A stretch of 64,000 nucleotides of DNA, taken from NCBI GenBank assembly GCA_015039365.1, contig WION01000061.1, positions 1 to 64,000 on the forward strand. Reading direction: 5' to 3'. The position numbers were made by a program, and so were the translations under genes. This stretch comes from Amanita rubescens (lineage: Eukaryota; Basidiomycota; Agaricomycetes; Agaricales; Amanitaceae). Below, piece after piece: positions 1-11,154 of the stretch; the stretch's first letter is position 1, and every line of letters begins with the position of its first letter. A model generated the notes under the pieces. It was not told where the DNA came from and made no database searches. It saw only the letters and a program-made list of their open reading frames with translations.

Positions 1-323
1 TATCAGGTTATAAAATGTTAAATACGGCATACCATGTAAAAATCTGGTGTTCGTCTGTAGTTGGAAGTGTACCATCTTCGAAAAGCGTCAACCGGTGAAA
101 ACCTCCAATTTTCACGAACGTTCGAATCAAGAACGGTGTAGTCTAAAAAATGAGGCGCATGTTAGAAGAAAACATAGGCAGAGGCGCATATCTGACCTTG
201 GAACGGTCTACAATCGGCTGTCCACTAGGCGTGGTGGTTTCAACCTCCATGGTTGGGTTGGCGATATATATGGATTACGTCATCAGTTGGGTCACAATAT
301 GTGTCACATACATCACACTCGAG
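1..323. other. No gene recognised
   Basis: Open frames of 60-100 codons occur here, but none has splice logic, a recognisable motif or a partner copy in the window. This is the downstream flank of the next gene, which ends at 324. Confidence 0.5.
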
Positions 324-1103
324 CTACCTAGAACCAAAAACCAACCGGACGTCCTCAAACCACCTCCTCAGTTCACTACCCCATCCGCCCATTCGTCTCA
401 TTTTCTGTTCATCAGAGCGGCGCCCAACTCCAATCCCATAATCTTTGATTAATTTCTCACTGGATTTGCGAACGACCCAATGATGCGTCAGGCACCATAG
501 CAGAATACTTTTTCTGGAGAAAAAGCATTCGCGGACCGTTTCCAGACACTCATGACTGCAAGGAGCAACAAGTCCAAACATACGAGCTATTGATCTCAGA
601 AACAGACGGGGAAAGTAGAGAAGCAATGGCGGATCTAGCCCTGCAAGTATACTAGCGTGAGCGCATGTCATGTTAGATAGGAAAGACCCACAGACAAATG
701 ATATCGGTAGCTTCCTCACTAACCTGAGTTCCAAGGATCTTGCTATAGTTGCCATCAACAATCCAGCCTCGGCCATTTCGGTCCATAGCTTCACGAACGC
801 TATTTCTGAATTCTTCTTCAGGTGTTCCAACCCAGTTTGGCTTCCAATATACCCTGTCAAGTGAGATAATAGGAATCCGTAGTATCTCCGAAAGCTGCGC
901 GCTCAAGGTGCTCTGACTGAAACGTGATGAGCGCTCTTCGATGCATCGTGCATCGCATACCTTCCCTGTTCCTGCCCGAAGATAACAGCAGTTCCGCAAG
1001 CACGATGACAGAACTCACCACTGTTGCCAATGACGTGAATTTTGAACTGGCCTTGTTTGTTACCCAGTAGCGGGGGTATGGGAGTAACAGATTCCTGGGT
1101 CAT
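324..1103 (-). CDS. P-loop adenylate-kinase-like (FlaR-type) NTPase
   Basis: Four exons: 1019-1103, 961-971, 696-912 and 324-640, giving 209 residues. The second exon is only 11 bases and completes the Walker A loop GNSGTGKST near residue 30; without it the frame breaks. Later pieces include ISLDRVYWKPNW, a GWIVDGNYS segment and DIIWLDPPLLLYFPRLF, the pattern of the small P-loop family related to bacterial FlaR and adenylate kinases. Such proteins bind ATP; the substrate is unknown. Introns are 47, 48 and 55 bases with GT..AG ends and keep phase. The start is the ATG at 1103, directly ahead of a short hydrophilic leader. The protein is probably cytosolic, since no signal peptide or membrane helix is seen. 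Confidence 0.85.
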
Positions 1104-1418
1104 CGTGTAGTGGGCTTAGACACCAAGTTTGACGATATACAGTATCAGAATGAGTCAAGGCTAATAGCTGCCCTTTGCGGCACCGGGACCAACGCCAACA
1201 CTAGAGAATTGTCCCACATGTACGTAAATCGTATTAATAGAACAACCATTTATCGCGAGCGCTGCGCTGATTGATAATTATGTTTCATCAACTCGGAAAC
1301 AAAGCTGTACATAGGGTCTTACACGATATACATGCCATCATACATGCACCGGCCTGCAAAAACAAATCACAATGAGCATATTGGTCAGAATCGGAACTTT
1401 CCCTACGTACCCAACTCC
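1104..1418. other. Intergenic region between two minus-strand genes
   Basis: Holds the upstream flank of the P-loop gene and the 3' flank of TMA22. No further coding signal was found. Confidence 0.5.
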
Positions 1419-2235
1419 TCAAGCGCCCTCAGTCGCCTTCTTTTTCTTAACCTCCACAAACTCGATATTGTCCAAGGGTATACCCTTCAAATCGCCCGCC
1501 TGATTCTCGATCAACTCAAAAACCTCGTCTCCGACATCACCTTGCACAACGATCTCATCCTGCCCTTGAGCATTCTTGGTGACAGATGCTCCTGTCGCAA
1601 ACTTGGATGCGAATTGCTTCGCAGCTTTCTTGAGATCGATGCCAAAAGCTTCCAACCCATGTATAGATGTAACATGCTTCCGTTTGTTACGCTCGATCCG
1701 CTTTATCGTCACCTTGCGAAAAGATACAGCAACACATTTACTTTGATAACACGATGCATTCGCACCTGAGATGAAAGCTTCTTCTTGAGCGCAGCATCTG
1801 CTCTCGCATCGGCCTTTGCTTCTTTTTCTGCTATATCTTTTTCGAGTTTATTTTGCGCTTCTAAACTCATAGTACCAAGTTTCGCTTGTAAGGCATCTGC
1901 AATCGCAAGTGTGTAAGACATCTATGCGGCACGTGTGGAGCTCACCTTCTGAATAATACTTGTCATATAACCCTGGATGCGCTCCATGCAGCCATTCCTT
2001 GCACTTTGAAAAACTCGATCCAAATTCGCAGTATTCAACGGGAAAAGAGCAGACTGAAACCAGTCATCATATCATGAAATTCAGCGATAATGCGGAATGA
2101 TCTGTCGAGTGCACCTGAGCAATACAATACTTCAACCGGTGGCTTCGGTTCCGGTGTCGGTTCTACTACTGGTTCTGGTTCTGCAGGCGCTGCTGGAGCC
2201 TTTTCCTTTTCCTTTGCGGCGTTCTTCTTCCCCAT
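1419..2235 (-). CDS. TMA22: Density-regulated protein DENR / TMA22, translation factor
   Basis: Four exons (2115-2235, 1946-2053, 1766-1896, 1419-1712) encode 217 residues. After a Pro/Glu-rich start comes the DENR zinc-binding part (CSVCSFPVEYCEFG, then KCKEWL), a Lys/Ala-rich helix and a C-terminal SUI1 domain (VTIKRIERNKRKHVTSIHGLE, then DEIVVQGDVGDEV). In yeast, TMA22 pairs with TMA20 (MCT-1) on the 40S subunit and removes deacylated tRNA during recycling and reinitiation. Length and domain order match the family, all introns (61, 49, 53 bases) keep phase, and the frame is intact. Confidence 0.93.
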
Positions 2236-2389
2236 GCGTATCCTTGTTCAAGGATCAGCGTGCGGTAACCGAGGAGCAAGAAACTTGCCGATAGACTTGT
2301 ACGAGCGATCTGTCTTATCTCGTATGGCCCGACAAATACAACCACACAAGTTCGTATCGGCCATTCCATTTCTGGCATTTACGTAACGC

Positions 2390-2572
2390 CTTTCCATCAA
2401 AGTACGTTCTATGCCACGCGTCCGCGTCAATACACGGGGGGATCGACACGAAAAAAAGAGGTCCAACTTCTCAGATATCCACCACCCAGTGCCAGGGTCA
2501 AGACCCGCTTCGTCCCATGTAACGGAATTCAGGGACTTTCTTCGTCGCTCCACCGGTGTCGACTCTAAAGTC
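2390..2572 (-). pseudogene. Fragment of SWIM/ATP-dependent DNA ligase (copy A)
   Basis: About 180 bases align with 14885-15070 of the fuller ligase at 13822-15731. The lysine of the KLDG nucleotidyl-transfer motif and the intron donor after it are deleted, so it cannot be functional. The homology stops abruptly on both sides. Confidence 0.8.
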
Positions 2573-3019
2573 GCACCTGGACGGCAATGAAATGCATTTT
2601 TGGGCGGGCACCGGTCATCAAGTCACACTCCTCGACCCGAGGATCTGCAACCTCCACCTGGTAATCTGTCGCGCCTGCGGAGCCTCTGAAAATTTTGATC
2701 AATTTCTTCGGGATGAAGATGATGATGGATTCCAAGTCCCTGTCTACTTCGGTGGTCCGTTTGTATCTGATGATGTATTGCGCAAGCTTGAGACATTAGT
2801 TTGTTAATATAGGTGACCCTGATGAGACTCCGTAGGGCCAGAATCCGTTTCAACTGGACAGATGCGCCCACTTGTGATTGACGATAGATATCAAATGATC
2901 CACATCAACACTAAGTATGTATCGACTGTGATACCGAGGTCCTGAATTCCAGGTACACGGTGGGCCCGGAATATTTTGGATTCGGTCCCAGCTACCAGTT
3001 CTGCGAATACGCCCAAAAG
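2573..3019. other. Unassigned, small open frames only
   Basis: An 83-codon plus-strand frame (2556-2807) and an overlapping minus-strand frame are open. Neither shows a family motif. The region has no counterpart beside the second receptor copy. Confidence 0.3.
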
Positions 3020-5310
3020 ATGGAGCGAGGGAGCCTGAGGTGCGTTCAATGTTTCATAAATAATTTCTATTTCCTACAAAAAGCACAGCACATCCATATC
3101 AAGTCGTGTATAGTAAATCGGGCAGAGGTATCGCACGATGCAGAGTCCAAGAACCACCGGCAAACAAATAATAATCAATTCCATGCCAATCCGGCGGCCG
3201 TCAACTATAACAAGCGCACCGACATCACATCGTCTACCGATCCTTCGAAAATCGTTCTTTCAATTGCTTCGCAACCCTTTCGTTCCATCCGTATGTTAAT
3301 GCATTCGCTAACCCTACAAGTTGCGTAGAGGCTTGCAGAATTTGCGTCACAGGACTTGAGTGCCCGGTCGCTTCAATCAATCGGTTGGCAATACCAGGAA
3401 TCCACAGTATGATATAAGCCAAAGGATACGCGTTCAGGAGTAGCACTCGTTGAATGGCCTGATACTGAGGATTGGAGGATAAAGTCCTAGATGACTTTGA
3501 CCCGCCGCGTAAGCCGGTCACATTTCCAATGGTAAAGGATTTTGCAGAAGGAGGGAAAGAGGTGGGAGGAGCAGGTAAGTTGTATTGAGAGCCTTGCGCA
3601 TAAGTGGTTGCTGGGCTATTCAGGCTGCTCATCTCCTGGGAAGTCGGCTTCGCAAATTCGATACGAGAAATCGCGCTCTTTTCGCCCGGAGCGGCATTTG
3701 AAGCGTTCGGTTCTATTGTAATTGCGACTGGGGCAGTTAGGCTTGTCTGCTGAAGTTCCATAAGACTTCGATAGTGTTGACGGAGCTGAAAATGCTTTAA
3801 TCTAATGGTGAGCTGGGTCTTGTTTACTCATGAATAGTAAGCAGTAACTCACAAGGAAGATGTAAAGACCGATCTATTCAAGTTGGCATCGGTTGAGTAT
3901 TCAGGTCGTTGACATAATTAGAACCCACCTCAGTGATGATAAACAGATACCTCCACCCGTGAGTCAGGACATAACGAAGGTACACAGGGTTTTTGTCTAT
4001 CCAACACCTGTTGATTGTCTGTTAGATATTCAAACCACTTCCTATATATAGTCCATACCAGTTTCCGGATGCCGGTGCGTACCAATTCATCCCCAGAGCA
4101 AGGAAACCTGACGAACGGTCATGATGACATATTAAACACAGTTATTATCTCACTTGTGAAAAACGGTAGAGCCCACACTGAGACACATATCAGGAATATC
4201 TGGCCATATCTCCATCTATGTTCGGGTACGCTTGAAACGGCGCCTCTCCTGGTCAACGTATACACTGTAGCAATTGCAATCACCAAGATGGCTGTGTCAG
4301 TTGCCTGTAATCTCATTAACAACACCATTCTTTGGATTCCCGATCAACTAACTTGGACAGTGACTTGTTCGACGAATCCATTGAATACACAGGCACGACC
4401 AGCTTTTAAGGGTTTTCTTGTTGCCACGATAACGATACCTCCTACACTTCCATTCAACGAATTGAGGAAATCTATGGGACCAATCAGGGTGGGCGGCATG
4501 ACCATATCGATTGTGGTACGTACCAGCTATAGCCAGATTTATTATCAGAATATGACGGAAATGATGTTGGAGGGGCAAGATCGAGTAGCAGACCAGGATG
4601 AATCCAGAGCCAACGACGGATAACAAGCTGCATCCTAGTGTAACAGCTGTAGCGGCGACTTCGATTGGTGGCAATTGCCAGGACATCGCTGCTGGCTACT
4701 GGGGAAAAGAAAAGCTTTTTCTCCCTGTGCGTGAGCGTAAATGTCGGTGTCACTAATGTGGTCGAAGGCAGTGGAAGGAGGAAATCGCAAGGCAGGAATA
4801 TTATATATATATTTGTGCCTTCAATCGACGTTTCCGGTAAGTATTGTGTTATCCTCGCGACACAAGGTTTGATGTGGACATGAATAATTCTATCCAAACC
4901 GGGCCTAGGATAGCGCCGGCCTACGTCAATCTGTACTTTCATAACATCATCAGGGAGGGAAGACGCAAGCTATGCATACCCATGTAATTGAATCTGTATT
5001 GGTGACTCGAATATATATGTGTTCACAGGACGATGGTGATCGATTCACATCCGAAGTGCTGGAGTCAATTGATTCGGAAAGGGCCCAGGGTACCACGAAC
5101 AGCCTTCATCAAAGTTGCACTAAATTAAGGTTGCCACCTTTGTCGATCACCCACTTGAGTCAGATCGTCGTTGCGCGACGATTGACGGCAACCGATATCA
5201 AGAGTCTACCTTTGGGCGCTCTGCCTGTCTGAAAACAGTGAATAGATGTGTAAGTGGCAGGTCGCAAAACTTGCGATTGGTTTTGTAGTGGTTACGTTAT
5301 CATTACGTAA
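3020..5310. repeat. Segmental duplication, copy 1 (receptor block)
   Basis: Matches 11155-13500 in the same orientation over the receptor gene, its 3' flank and about 600 bases of upstream DNA. Small indels and substitutions separate the copies. The Tc1/mariner element begins just beyond its right edge, and homology to the second copy resumes at about 8415. Confidence 0.88.
3234..4686 (-). CDS. Seven-transmembrane receptor, cAMP-receptor-like / Git3-like
   Basis: Seven exons (4524-4686, 4353-4471, 4154-4304, 4059-4107, 3929-4007, 3853-3873, 3234-3785) give 377 residues in unbroken frame; exon 6 has only 21 bases. Seven hydrophobic segments are visible, with TM1-TM2 around LILVCYSILP-like and IINLAIADFLNSL residues, TM3 after CVFNGFVEQVTVQ, TM5 after LTHGWRYLFI, TM6 around YPL-AYIILWIPGIANRL and TM7 around QLVGLANALTYGW. 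Between TM5 and TM6 lies a long Ser/Pro-rich cytoplasmic loop. This is the layout of fungal cAMP-receptor-like and Git3-type G-protein-coupled receptors of the plasma membrane. The ligand is unknown. A close paralogue lies at 11386-12854. Confidence 0.85.
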
Positions 5311-5336
5311 ACTCAAGCTCTGCTGGGACTGGGGTA
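4687..5336. other. Receptor upstream region
   Basis: No independent gene is seen. A TATATATA stretch near 4800 and the surrounding sequence recur upstream of the second receptor copy near 12960, so this is probably its shared promoter region. Confidence 0.45.
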
Positions 5337-5360
5337 CAGTTGGGGACAAGCAAAGCCATC
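5337..5360. repeat. Left terminal inverted repeat of Tc1/mariner element
   Basis: 24 bases, the exact reverse complement of 8384-8407, preceded by TA. Confidence 0.95.
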
Positions 5361-5528
5361 TAATTTAATATCTCGTAATCTAGATTTTTTTGGCCAATTC
5401 TGACTTCAGATTCTGACTCCTCATTGCGAAATACGTCGAAAAATGGTGTTCATTAATTTTTCCCACGATTTTTTATGTGCGCCAAATTTTTTTCGAAAAA
5501 AAATCAAACATTTAGTGTAGCGAAACGG

Positions 5529-8101
5529 CTAATTAGGGTTGATAACAGCATCGATGGACATCATAGCCCTTTGTGACACCTGCCGATGTTGTTTCTGTTT
5601 TCGGACAGCCCATTCTGCAGCCTTGCCAGTTAACCCCAATCGGTACGCACTCATAAACCGCCAGGCACGATTGATAAACCTTCGGATGACATCGGTGGGA
5701 CACGCATCCAGGTATTTGACAGCAGCATCTTTTGCAGCTTGGAAATCCTTCTTGTCTTCTTCACGGTAACGATACTTGCACCATCCCCAGTACTAGTAGT
5801 GGTAGCTTTTAGTCAGCATGATATACATTTAGTTTGCGAGAGAACAGACCATTTCAATGGGATTGAGCTCACAGTGAAATTTCGGGAGGAACATAGACTT
5901 GTGGCCCACTGAGGTTATGAGGGTTTCTAGCATGGATGGCTGGTTCACAAAGTCCTCTTGCTGGCTAAGAAGCCGTGCCATACAACAATTCTCGCTCTCG
6001 AAGGGACATACAGGAGAGCATTTTGCGCGGAGACGGGATACGTTGAACCCCCGTTCCTCCAGAACTCTCTGTAGTCCTTTAGGCCGCCCATCAGGTAATC
6101 TCATTACCTGTGGCCGCCCTCGCAGTTCAGCAACTGGGTTCGACTGGGGGATAATTGTGTCACGCTGAATGCGTTGCTTCCCGCCATCAGATTTATTCAT
6201 TTCAAATGCCTTGAGCGCGTCCGGTGGAAGCGATGCATGCGCCGATGATTGATCGAATATGAATAATGCTTGCTTACCAGGGTGGGCAGCTTCGAAGATC
6301 TCAATTGCTTCCTTCATCTGTGCAAGGAGCTGATTGCAATCCCACCACTCGTCACCATTCGCTCCTGGATAGATGATCTTGCGTGCATCTCGTGTGATCG
6401 AGCCATTATCATCACGAAGGACAAGCCGGCCTGTTTCCGGATTGATAAAGTCCGAAACATGAATGAGACGACCTCTTCCCTTCTTACGGAGTGGCTGCTC
6501 ATCCTTCTGCAGCCTAGACCTGTATTTGAGTCCTCAAGAAGATAATAAGAAAATGTCAGACATACCAAGCACTGCGAGATGCGTCATGATGATGGAATGC
6601 AGATTCGTCATGAAAATTAGGTACGATCTCTTTTTCGTCATCTTGCAATACTGGCTCAATGCGATTCATTGGATCTGGCCCTTCATAGTGGACCATCCGC
6701 ATTTCATATGCTGCCATCGTCGGCAGAAAGATCTCTCTCCTATATTTGACGACATCTGCACGCTCATGCCCATCCATATATATACCCTTTCTGATCATAG
6801 AGTGACGCCAACCCAACTTGATTAACCATCGACGCGCAGTCCTCACATGAAGTGGCTTCTTCGGCTTGATTCCCAGCTCTGGGAAGATTCTCAAATTCAC
6901 TTGATCTCGCAAAGCTCTCGGCGTGACCTTTCCAGAAGGCACAGTCGAAAGATAATCCTTTACACGTGTCTCCACCCCTTTATCTGCAAGCCAGGTACGT
7001 GCATTTCCAACACCTCCCCGTCTCTCTTTGGGAAGTTGTTCAAAGGTTCGATAATGACGAGCAAGTGATCGGACACGGCGAGCAAACCAAGATCCCTTTC
7101 CATCATGCCATTGTCTCGCAATCTCCTCACTTGCCCTGATCCAAGAAAGACCTTTCAGACGAAGAGTCGCAAAATTGGCAAGGATCATGAGTTGATTAAT
7201 CTGGGAAAGCGATAGCGATTTGCTGTGTTTCCGTAAGTCTTTCTTTATCTGTTTTCAAAGTTCTTCCCAGCCTTTGACATGGGTGGTTACGCTGCTGCAT
7301 ATCCCTGCCAGCATGTCGGATTCCTCTTCCCAGGCCTCCAGTTCCTCATCTGCCATCGTTACATCCGAGTCATCAACGTCCAATCCATCCAAATCCGAGT
7401 CTGAATCCACTTCAAGCCCCTCTCTAGCAGATGTCTCGCTCATATCCGAGCCATCAACTCCTGATCCAACCTCGATTGTGGCCATTGACGCACCCAGGAA
7501 CTGGATCTCTTCTGAAGAAGAGTTTTCCGGGGTGCGAGAATCTAATTCTGACTCGGTGACTGAAGGTGCGCGCCGTTTTGTCACTTGGCGCGTGAAACCA
7601 AACTGGCAGAGGTTCGTTTGATTCTTCCATGATCGCATATGGCGCTGCTGAGTCCTCCGTGATTTACTCATGACATCAGGGCCCTTTATGTATGTTGAAG
7701 GATGACCTGCCAGTGCTGAGAGGCGAGTAATGTGAGTTCAATTATGGAATTGCTTTATGCTGAGACTTTTCACCTTTTTTCACCTTCCTCCGTCTCAGGG
7801 CAACCGGAATCCATTCGTCGTCATCTGGATCATTAAGAACTGCAAATTCTGCGAGTCTTTGACCAAAATCATCATCTTCCAGATCACCCCAAATGGTCGG
7901 TCCCTCCACCATGTCTTGTTCACTCATCTCGGACTCAGAGTTGTCAAATAACTCTTCCCCATCATGTCCAGGGGGAGCCAAAGGAGTGTCTTCAGGGATT
8001 GGGGCTGTTTCGGGGCTGTTTAAATTGGATTTGGATGGGGCTTGGTTTTGCAATCCGGCTGTATTGCGAGCCCTTTTGCGAGGCCGACCCCTTACCATCA
8101 C
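5529..8101 (-). pseudogene. Tc1/mariner-family transposase with one nonsense codon
   Basis: Four exons (7774-8101, 6566-7706, 5850-6519, 5529-5792) would encode 800 residues. A basic, AT-hook-like start (RGRPRKRAR) and an acidic middle precede the DDE domain. Candidate catalytic residues are D in FHDESAFHH, D in IFDQSSAH and E in HCELNPIEM; the last is the NPIE signature of Tc1/IS630 enzymes. The frame is open except for a TGA at 7255-7257 between WEEL and KQIKKDL, where CGA (Arg) would fit. Introns keep phase. Length and order match the abundant Agaricomycete family. One CpG transition therefore appears to have disabled an otherwise complete enzyme. Confidence 0.88.
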
Positions 8102-8383
8102 TGGTCACAAATGATTTTTTCGGCATTCAGGGTTCATCCACCCATCAACTTTTGTTTACACTTAGACTGTATATCACAAAATAGCACGAATAACGAATTT
8201 TTCATGATTTTTGCGATTTTTTTCCACTGTACGCCAAAAATCGGGGACAGGAACCCTAATTTTTTTTGAATTCTCAAATTCGGCTCGTACAAACATCAGG
8301 AGAAGTACAAAATACACCGGTTCTGACGGTTTTTAGGCCATCAGATTGTTGTCGCGGACTTGGAAAATTCGGTCTAAAACTTT

Positions 8384-8407
8384 GATGGCTTTGCTTGTCC
8401 CCAACTG
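8384..8407. repeat. Right terminal inverted repeat of Tc1/mariner element
   Basis: 24 bases, the exact reverse complement of 5337-5360, followed by TA. Confidence 0.95.
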
Positions 8408-8409
8408 TA

Positions 8410-8599
8410 GGAGTCTGGTTTTGTAGTGGTTACGTGAAAATCAGACTTTACATAATCCTGACAGTGACAGTGGCGTTGAGAAACTTCCTTACATTCCAGG
8501 AACACGATGCTGACGTGTTCCAAGAGCAAATCAAGCAGAATTCATCACGGGCTCGAGGCCAGCACGTTCCACTGCAGGATTAGGACATCACGTTCCAGT
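8410..8599. repeat. Flank homologous to 13490-13680
   Basis: Continues the receptor-block duplication on the far side of the transposon. In the second copy the same sequence leads into the 3' end of the ligase gene. Confidence 0.75.
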
Positions 8600-9085
8600 A
8601 CAGCTCGAGCGGAGAATCAGTGATGGTTTTGACTATGGACACGGCCCGGGTATCCTGGAACTTTCGGCGCCCACCGAAAGGCTCGCCGTCAAGAGTAATG
8701 CCCTTTGGCAAATCTATGAGAGATACGAGTCCAGTTTCCTAGCCAAACATCATGCAATGGAGTACGCGAACTTTTGAAGAACCAAAAGAGGTTGCCGAGT
8801 CTGCTGTAAAGGCCTTTCCATCAAAGTACGTTCTATCTGCATACCACGTGTCAATACACGGGGATCGACACGGAAAAAAAGGAAAGCATGCAACTTCTCA
8901 TATCAGATATCTACCACCCGGTCAAGACCCGCTCCGTCCCATTTAACGGCCAAGAGCAATTCTGGGACTTTCTTCGTCGCTCCACCAGTGTCGACTCGCC
9001 ACTTTCTTCGCCAGCCTCTCCATCGGCTTTCGACGCAGGGTTAGACTGGACGCGTCCTCTTGCTCCGTGGTTTCTCTTCATCCTC
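8600..9085 (-). pseudogene. Decayed SWIM/ATP-dependent DNA ligase fragment (copy B)
   Basis: Aligns with 14680-15190 of the fuller ligase (exons 5 to 7). The exons for motif IV and the C-terminal domain are deleted, since homology jumps from the 3' flank straight to exon 7. The KLDG active-site block is lost and replaced by in-frame stops. The LDGELF-type motif III is still recognisable at the 3' side. Confidence 0.85.
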
Positions 9086-9959
9086 ATCCTGTTCCGAAAA
9101 TTGTTAGCAAGGGGCCAGAATTTAGAAACAGCGTTGGAAGCCCTGCCCCCAGTTCCACCCCTCGCAGGTGGGGTTTTTCTCTCTCGAGTCTCCCAGGCTT
9201 GAACTCCGCCAGAACGGGCAAACCTCTTGCTCGAATGACTGCAGCTTTCTCCAAGTTTCCTATGAGTGCCCCCTGGATCATCTCTACGCGTGGAGGGCAT
9301 CACCACTCCCCCCGTCCAGCGGTGACCGCTCTGGCCGACCACGCACACAGAGATGCGAATCCGAAGGTTCATCACACCTCTCACCATCCAACCGACACAA
9401 CCCTCCTCGCCCCCATTCCCCTTCGCCATACTCAAGCGTAATAAACTGGGCACACAATCTCGGGCCATATCCAGTCACTCCGCTGCTCATCAATGCACGC
9501 GCCCGACGTCCAGATGGTCTATGGCTTTGATTTCATCATGCTTATTGTGAACGAGAACCGTATGTACAACAGAATCGTTAAGCCTGAGAATCAAAATTAA
9601 AATATGTGAAAAACTCTTGATCTCTTGATCTTGAGTTATTGATCTAAATAATATCAGTGCATGTGAGGCTGGCAGATAGAAAAACTTGTGACTTACCCAG
9701 TTGCTCAATAAGCCGATCACGAGCGGCAATCGGGACAAATCCTCCTTGAGATGAAATTGGTCTGATATTGACAGAGTTCCACCCTCGCCAGATTGAGCAA
9801 CGTTGAAGATGAAAAACGGCCAAATTTCACCATTTGTGACACAACTTGATGCGTTGTGAGGCTACGGAACCATCAACAACACGGCTCTGTCAAAAGCTAT
9901 CAAAGACACTTACTTGTGTTGTCGGCAATACGATGCACCTGCTATGACTGCCTGAGTTA
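9086..9959. other. Unassigned region between ligase fragment and WD40 remnant
   Basis: Several short overlapping frames occur on both strands, but none has coherent splicing or a known motif. Part may be 3' sequence of the decayed WD40 gene. Confidence 0.3.
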
Positions 9960-10716
9960 CCTGAGTTACTGCGGCAACAAAAGGCAACCCGTCGCTAGTG
10001 GCAACCCCCAATCCCGAGCCTGAACAAGTGACATAGATATCTTTAATCCCAACTTCGTTCCGACGAAACATAACAACCAAGGACCGAAAATCGTATCGTT
10101 GATCCCGTCGCAAACCAATTCTGCGCGGGTGATATAGCTATAGCCGACAACGCACCCGCACCGAGCGGAACATACACTGCATTCCAGCACGCACGTTCGA
10201 ATTGACCCGATGATAAACCGCATAGAACATCGTTTCCTTCCGGCGACATGGCTGGCATAGACTGGATAGGAGATTGAGCCGACAACGTCGAGGTTGTTTC
10301 TCCAGATGGTATGTCCCAAACTCGAACAGCTGAGTCTAGAGAAGAGGAGAATAGTCTTTTTAAGACGGGACGGCCTCTTTGGTGAGTGGATTAGCGGGGA
10401 GGATGGATAGTGAAAAGTCGAGGGAGGAAGGAAAGCAGAGAAGAGAAGATACGGCGCTGAGGTGGGGTTTTGCGCGTTGTCCGCGTGGGGTGACGATATC
10501 TGGAATGTATTTCTTTGGAGCGGGAGGAGATGAGGATGGGTAGATGTACACTGAGCGCTGAGCCATCGAGGCAACCAACTGCGAATTGGGACGAGTCAGG
10601 GGAGACGGAGATGCGCTGCGGTTGGCGCGGGTTGGACGTTTCCAGTGGGTCTGTACTGCTGTACGGGGTAGAGCACGGTTGTTGGCGGGCTTGGTCGACT
10701 CGAGTGAGCTCGACAT
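9960..10716 (-). pseudogene. Decayed WD40-repeat protein gene
   Basis: A start with low-complexity Ser/Pro sequence (MSSSLESTK...) is followed in shifting frames by WD40-like pieces: SSLDSAVRVWDIPSGETTS, an AIAISPAQNWFATGS strand and YDFRSLVVMFRRNE leading to SGLGVATSDGLPFVA. At least two one- or two-base shifts separate these pieces, near 10365 and 10095, with no intron to absorb them. WD40 proteins are protein-interaction scaffolds; the specific function cannot be told. It may be a true pseudogene, or a gene damaged by sequence errors. Confidence 0.5.
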
Positions 10717-10734
10717 CGCCGGAAGAGACGAGAT

Positions 10735-10874
10735 TCAGCTTGGTGACTCGCGGTCATGCTTGTCGAGGAAGACATTGACCTTGGCATGGATTGTGCGCAT
10801 AATACGGCACCCAGATGCGCTCGGAGACGATCTTGGCCTCGTCGACGTCGTCGAGAACACTGGCTGAGAATCAA
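10735..10874 (-). other. Unrecognised coding-like fragment
   Basis: Reads DDVDEAKIVSERIWVPYYAHN and then, after a one-base shift, AKVNVFLDKHDRES before a stop. Composition and coherence suggest a once-real exon, but the family is not recognised. Confidence 0.3.
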
Positions 10875-10936
10875 TGATGGAGATTCGGGATCAGATCAAT
10901 CAACGCAGGCGCTTCTCGTTCAAGTAGTACTGGTTC

Positions 10937-11025
10937 AAGCTCGTCGAAAATCGTTCTTTCATCACTCTTTCATTTCAACCATATGTTAATGCATTCACCA
11001 AACCAATAAGTTGCGTATAGGCTTT
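10937..11025 (-). pseudogene. Third, truncated copy of the receptor 3' end
   Basis: About 90 bases match the C-terminal coding end of both receptors (11395-11490 and 3242-3330), with a small deletion and substitutions. It lies 360 bases downstream of receptor copy 2. Confidence 0.7.
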
Positions 11026-11154
11026 GAAGGAATGTTTTTATATTCACAGTTTTACGGTTGGCGACACCATTGATGACCCGAACTGCGTCCCAATCCGTGC
11101 AAAGCGATTTGCGCATTAACTCAATACACATCACTCCTGTTCAATCAGTCCGAC

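Larger units (their letters stand above)
5337..8407 (-). mobile_element. Tc1/mariner-type DNA transposon, 3071 bp
   Basis: Perfect 24-base terminal inverted repeats (starting CAGTTGGGGACAAGC) lie at 5337-5360 and 8384-8407. Each outer end abuts a TA dinucleotide (5335-5336, 8408-8409), the target-site signature of Tc1/mariner/IS630 elements. It carries one transposase gene on the minus strand. The host sequence on both sides is continuous with the homologous locus at about 13480-13500, which lacks the element. Confidence 0.93.

Noticed and set aside
2556..2807. 83-codon plus-strand frame as a gene
   Set aside because: No start context, motif or copy elsewhere, and it starts in the edge of a ligase fragment read on the wrong strand.
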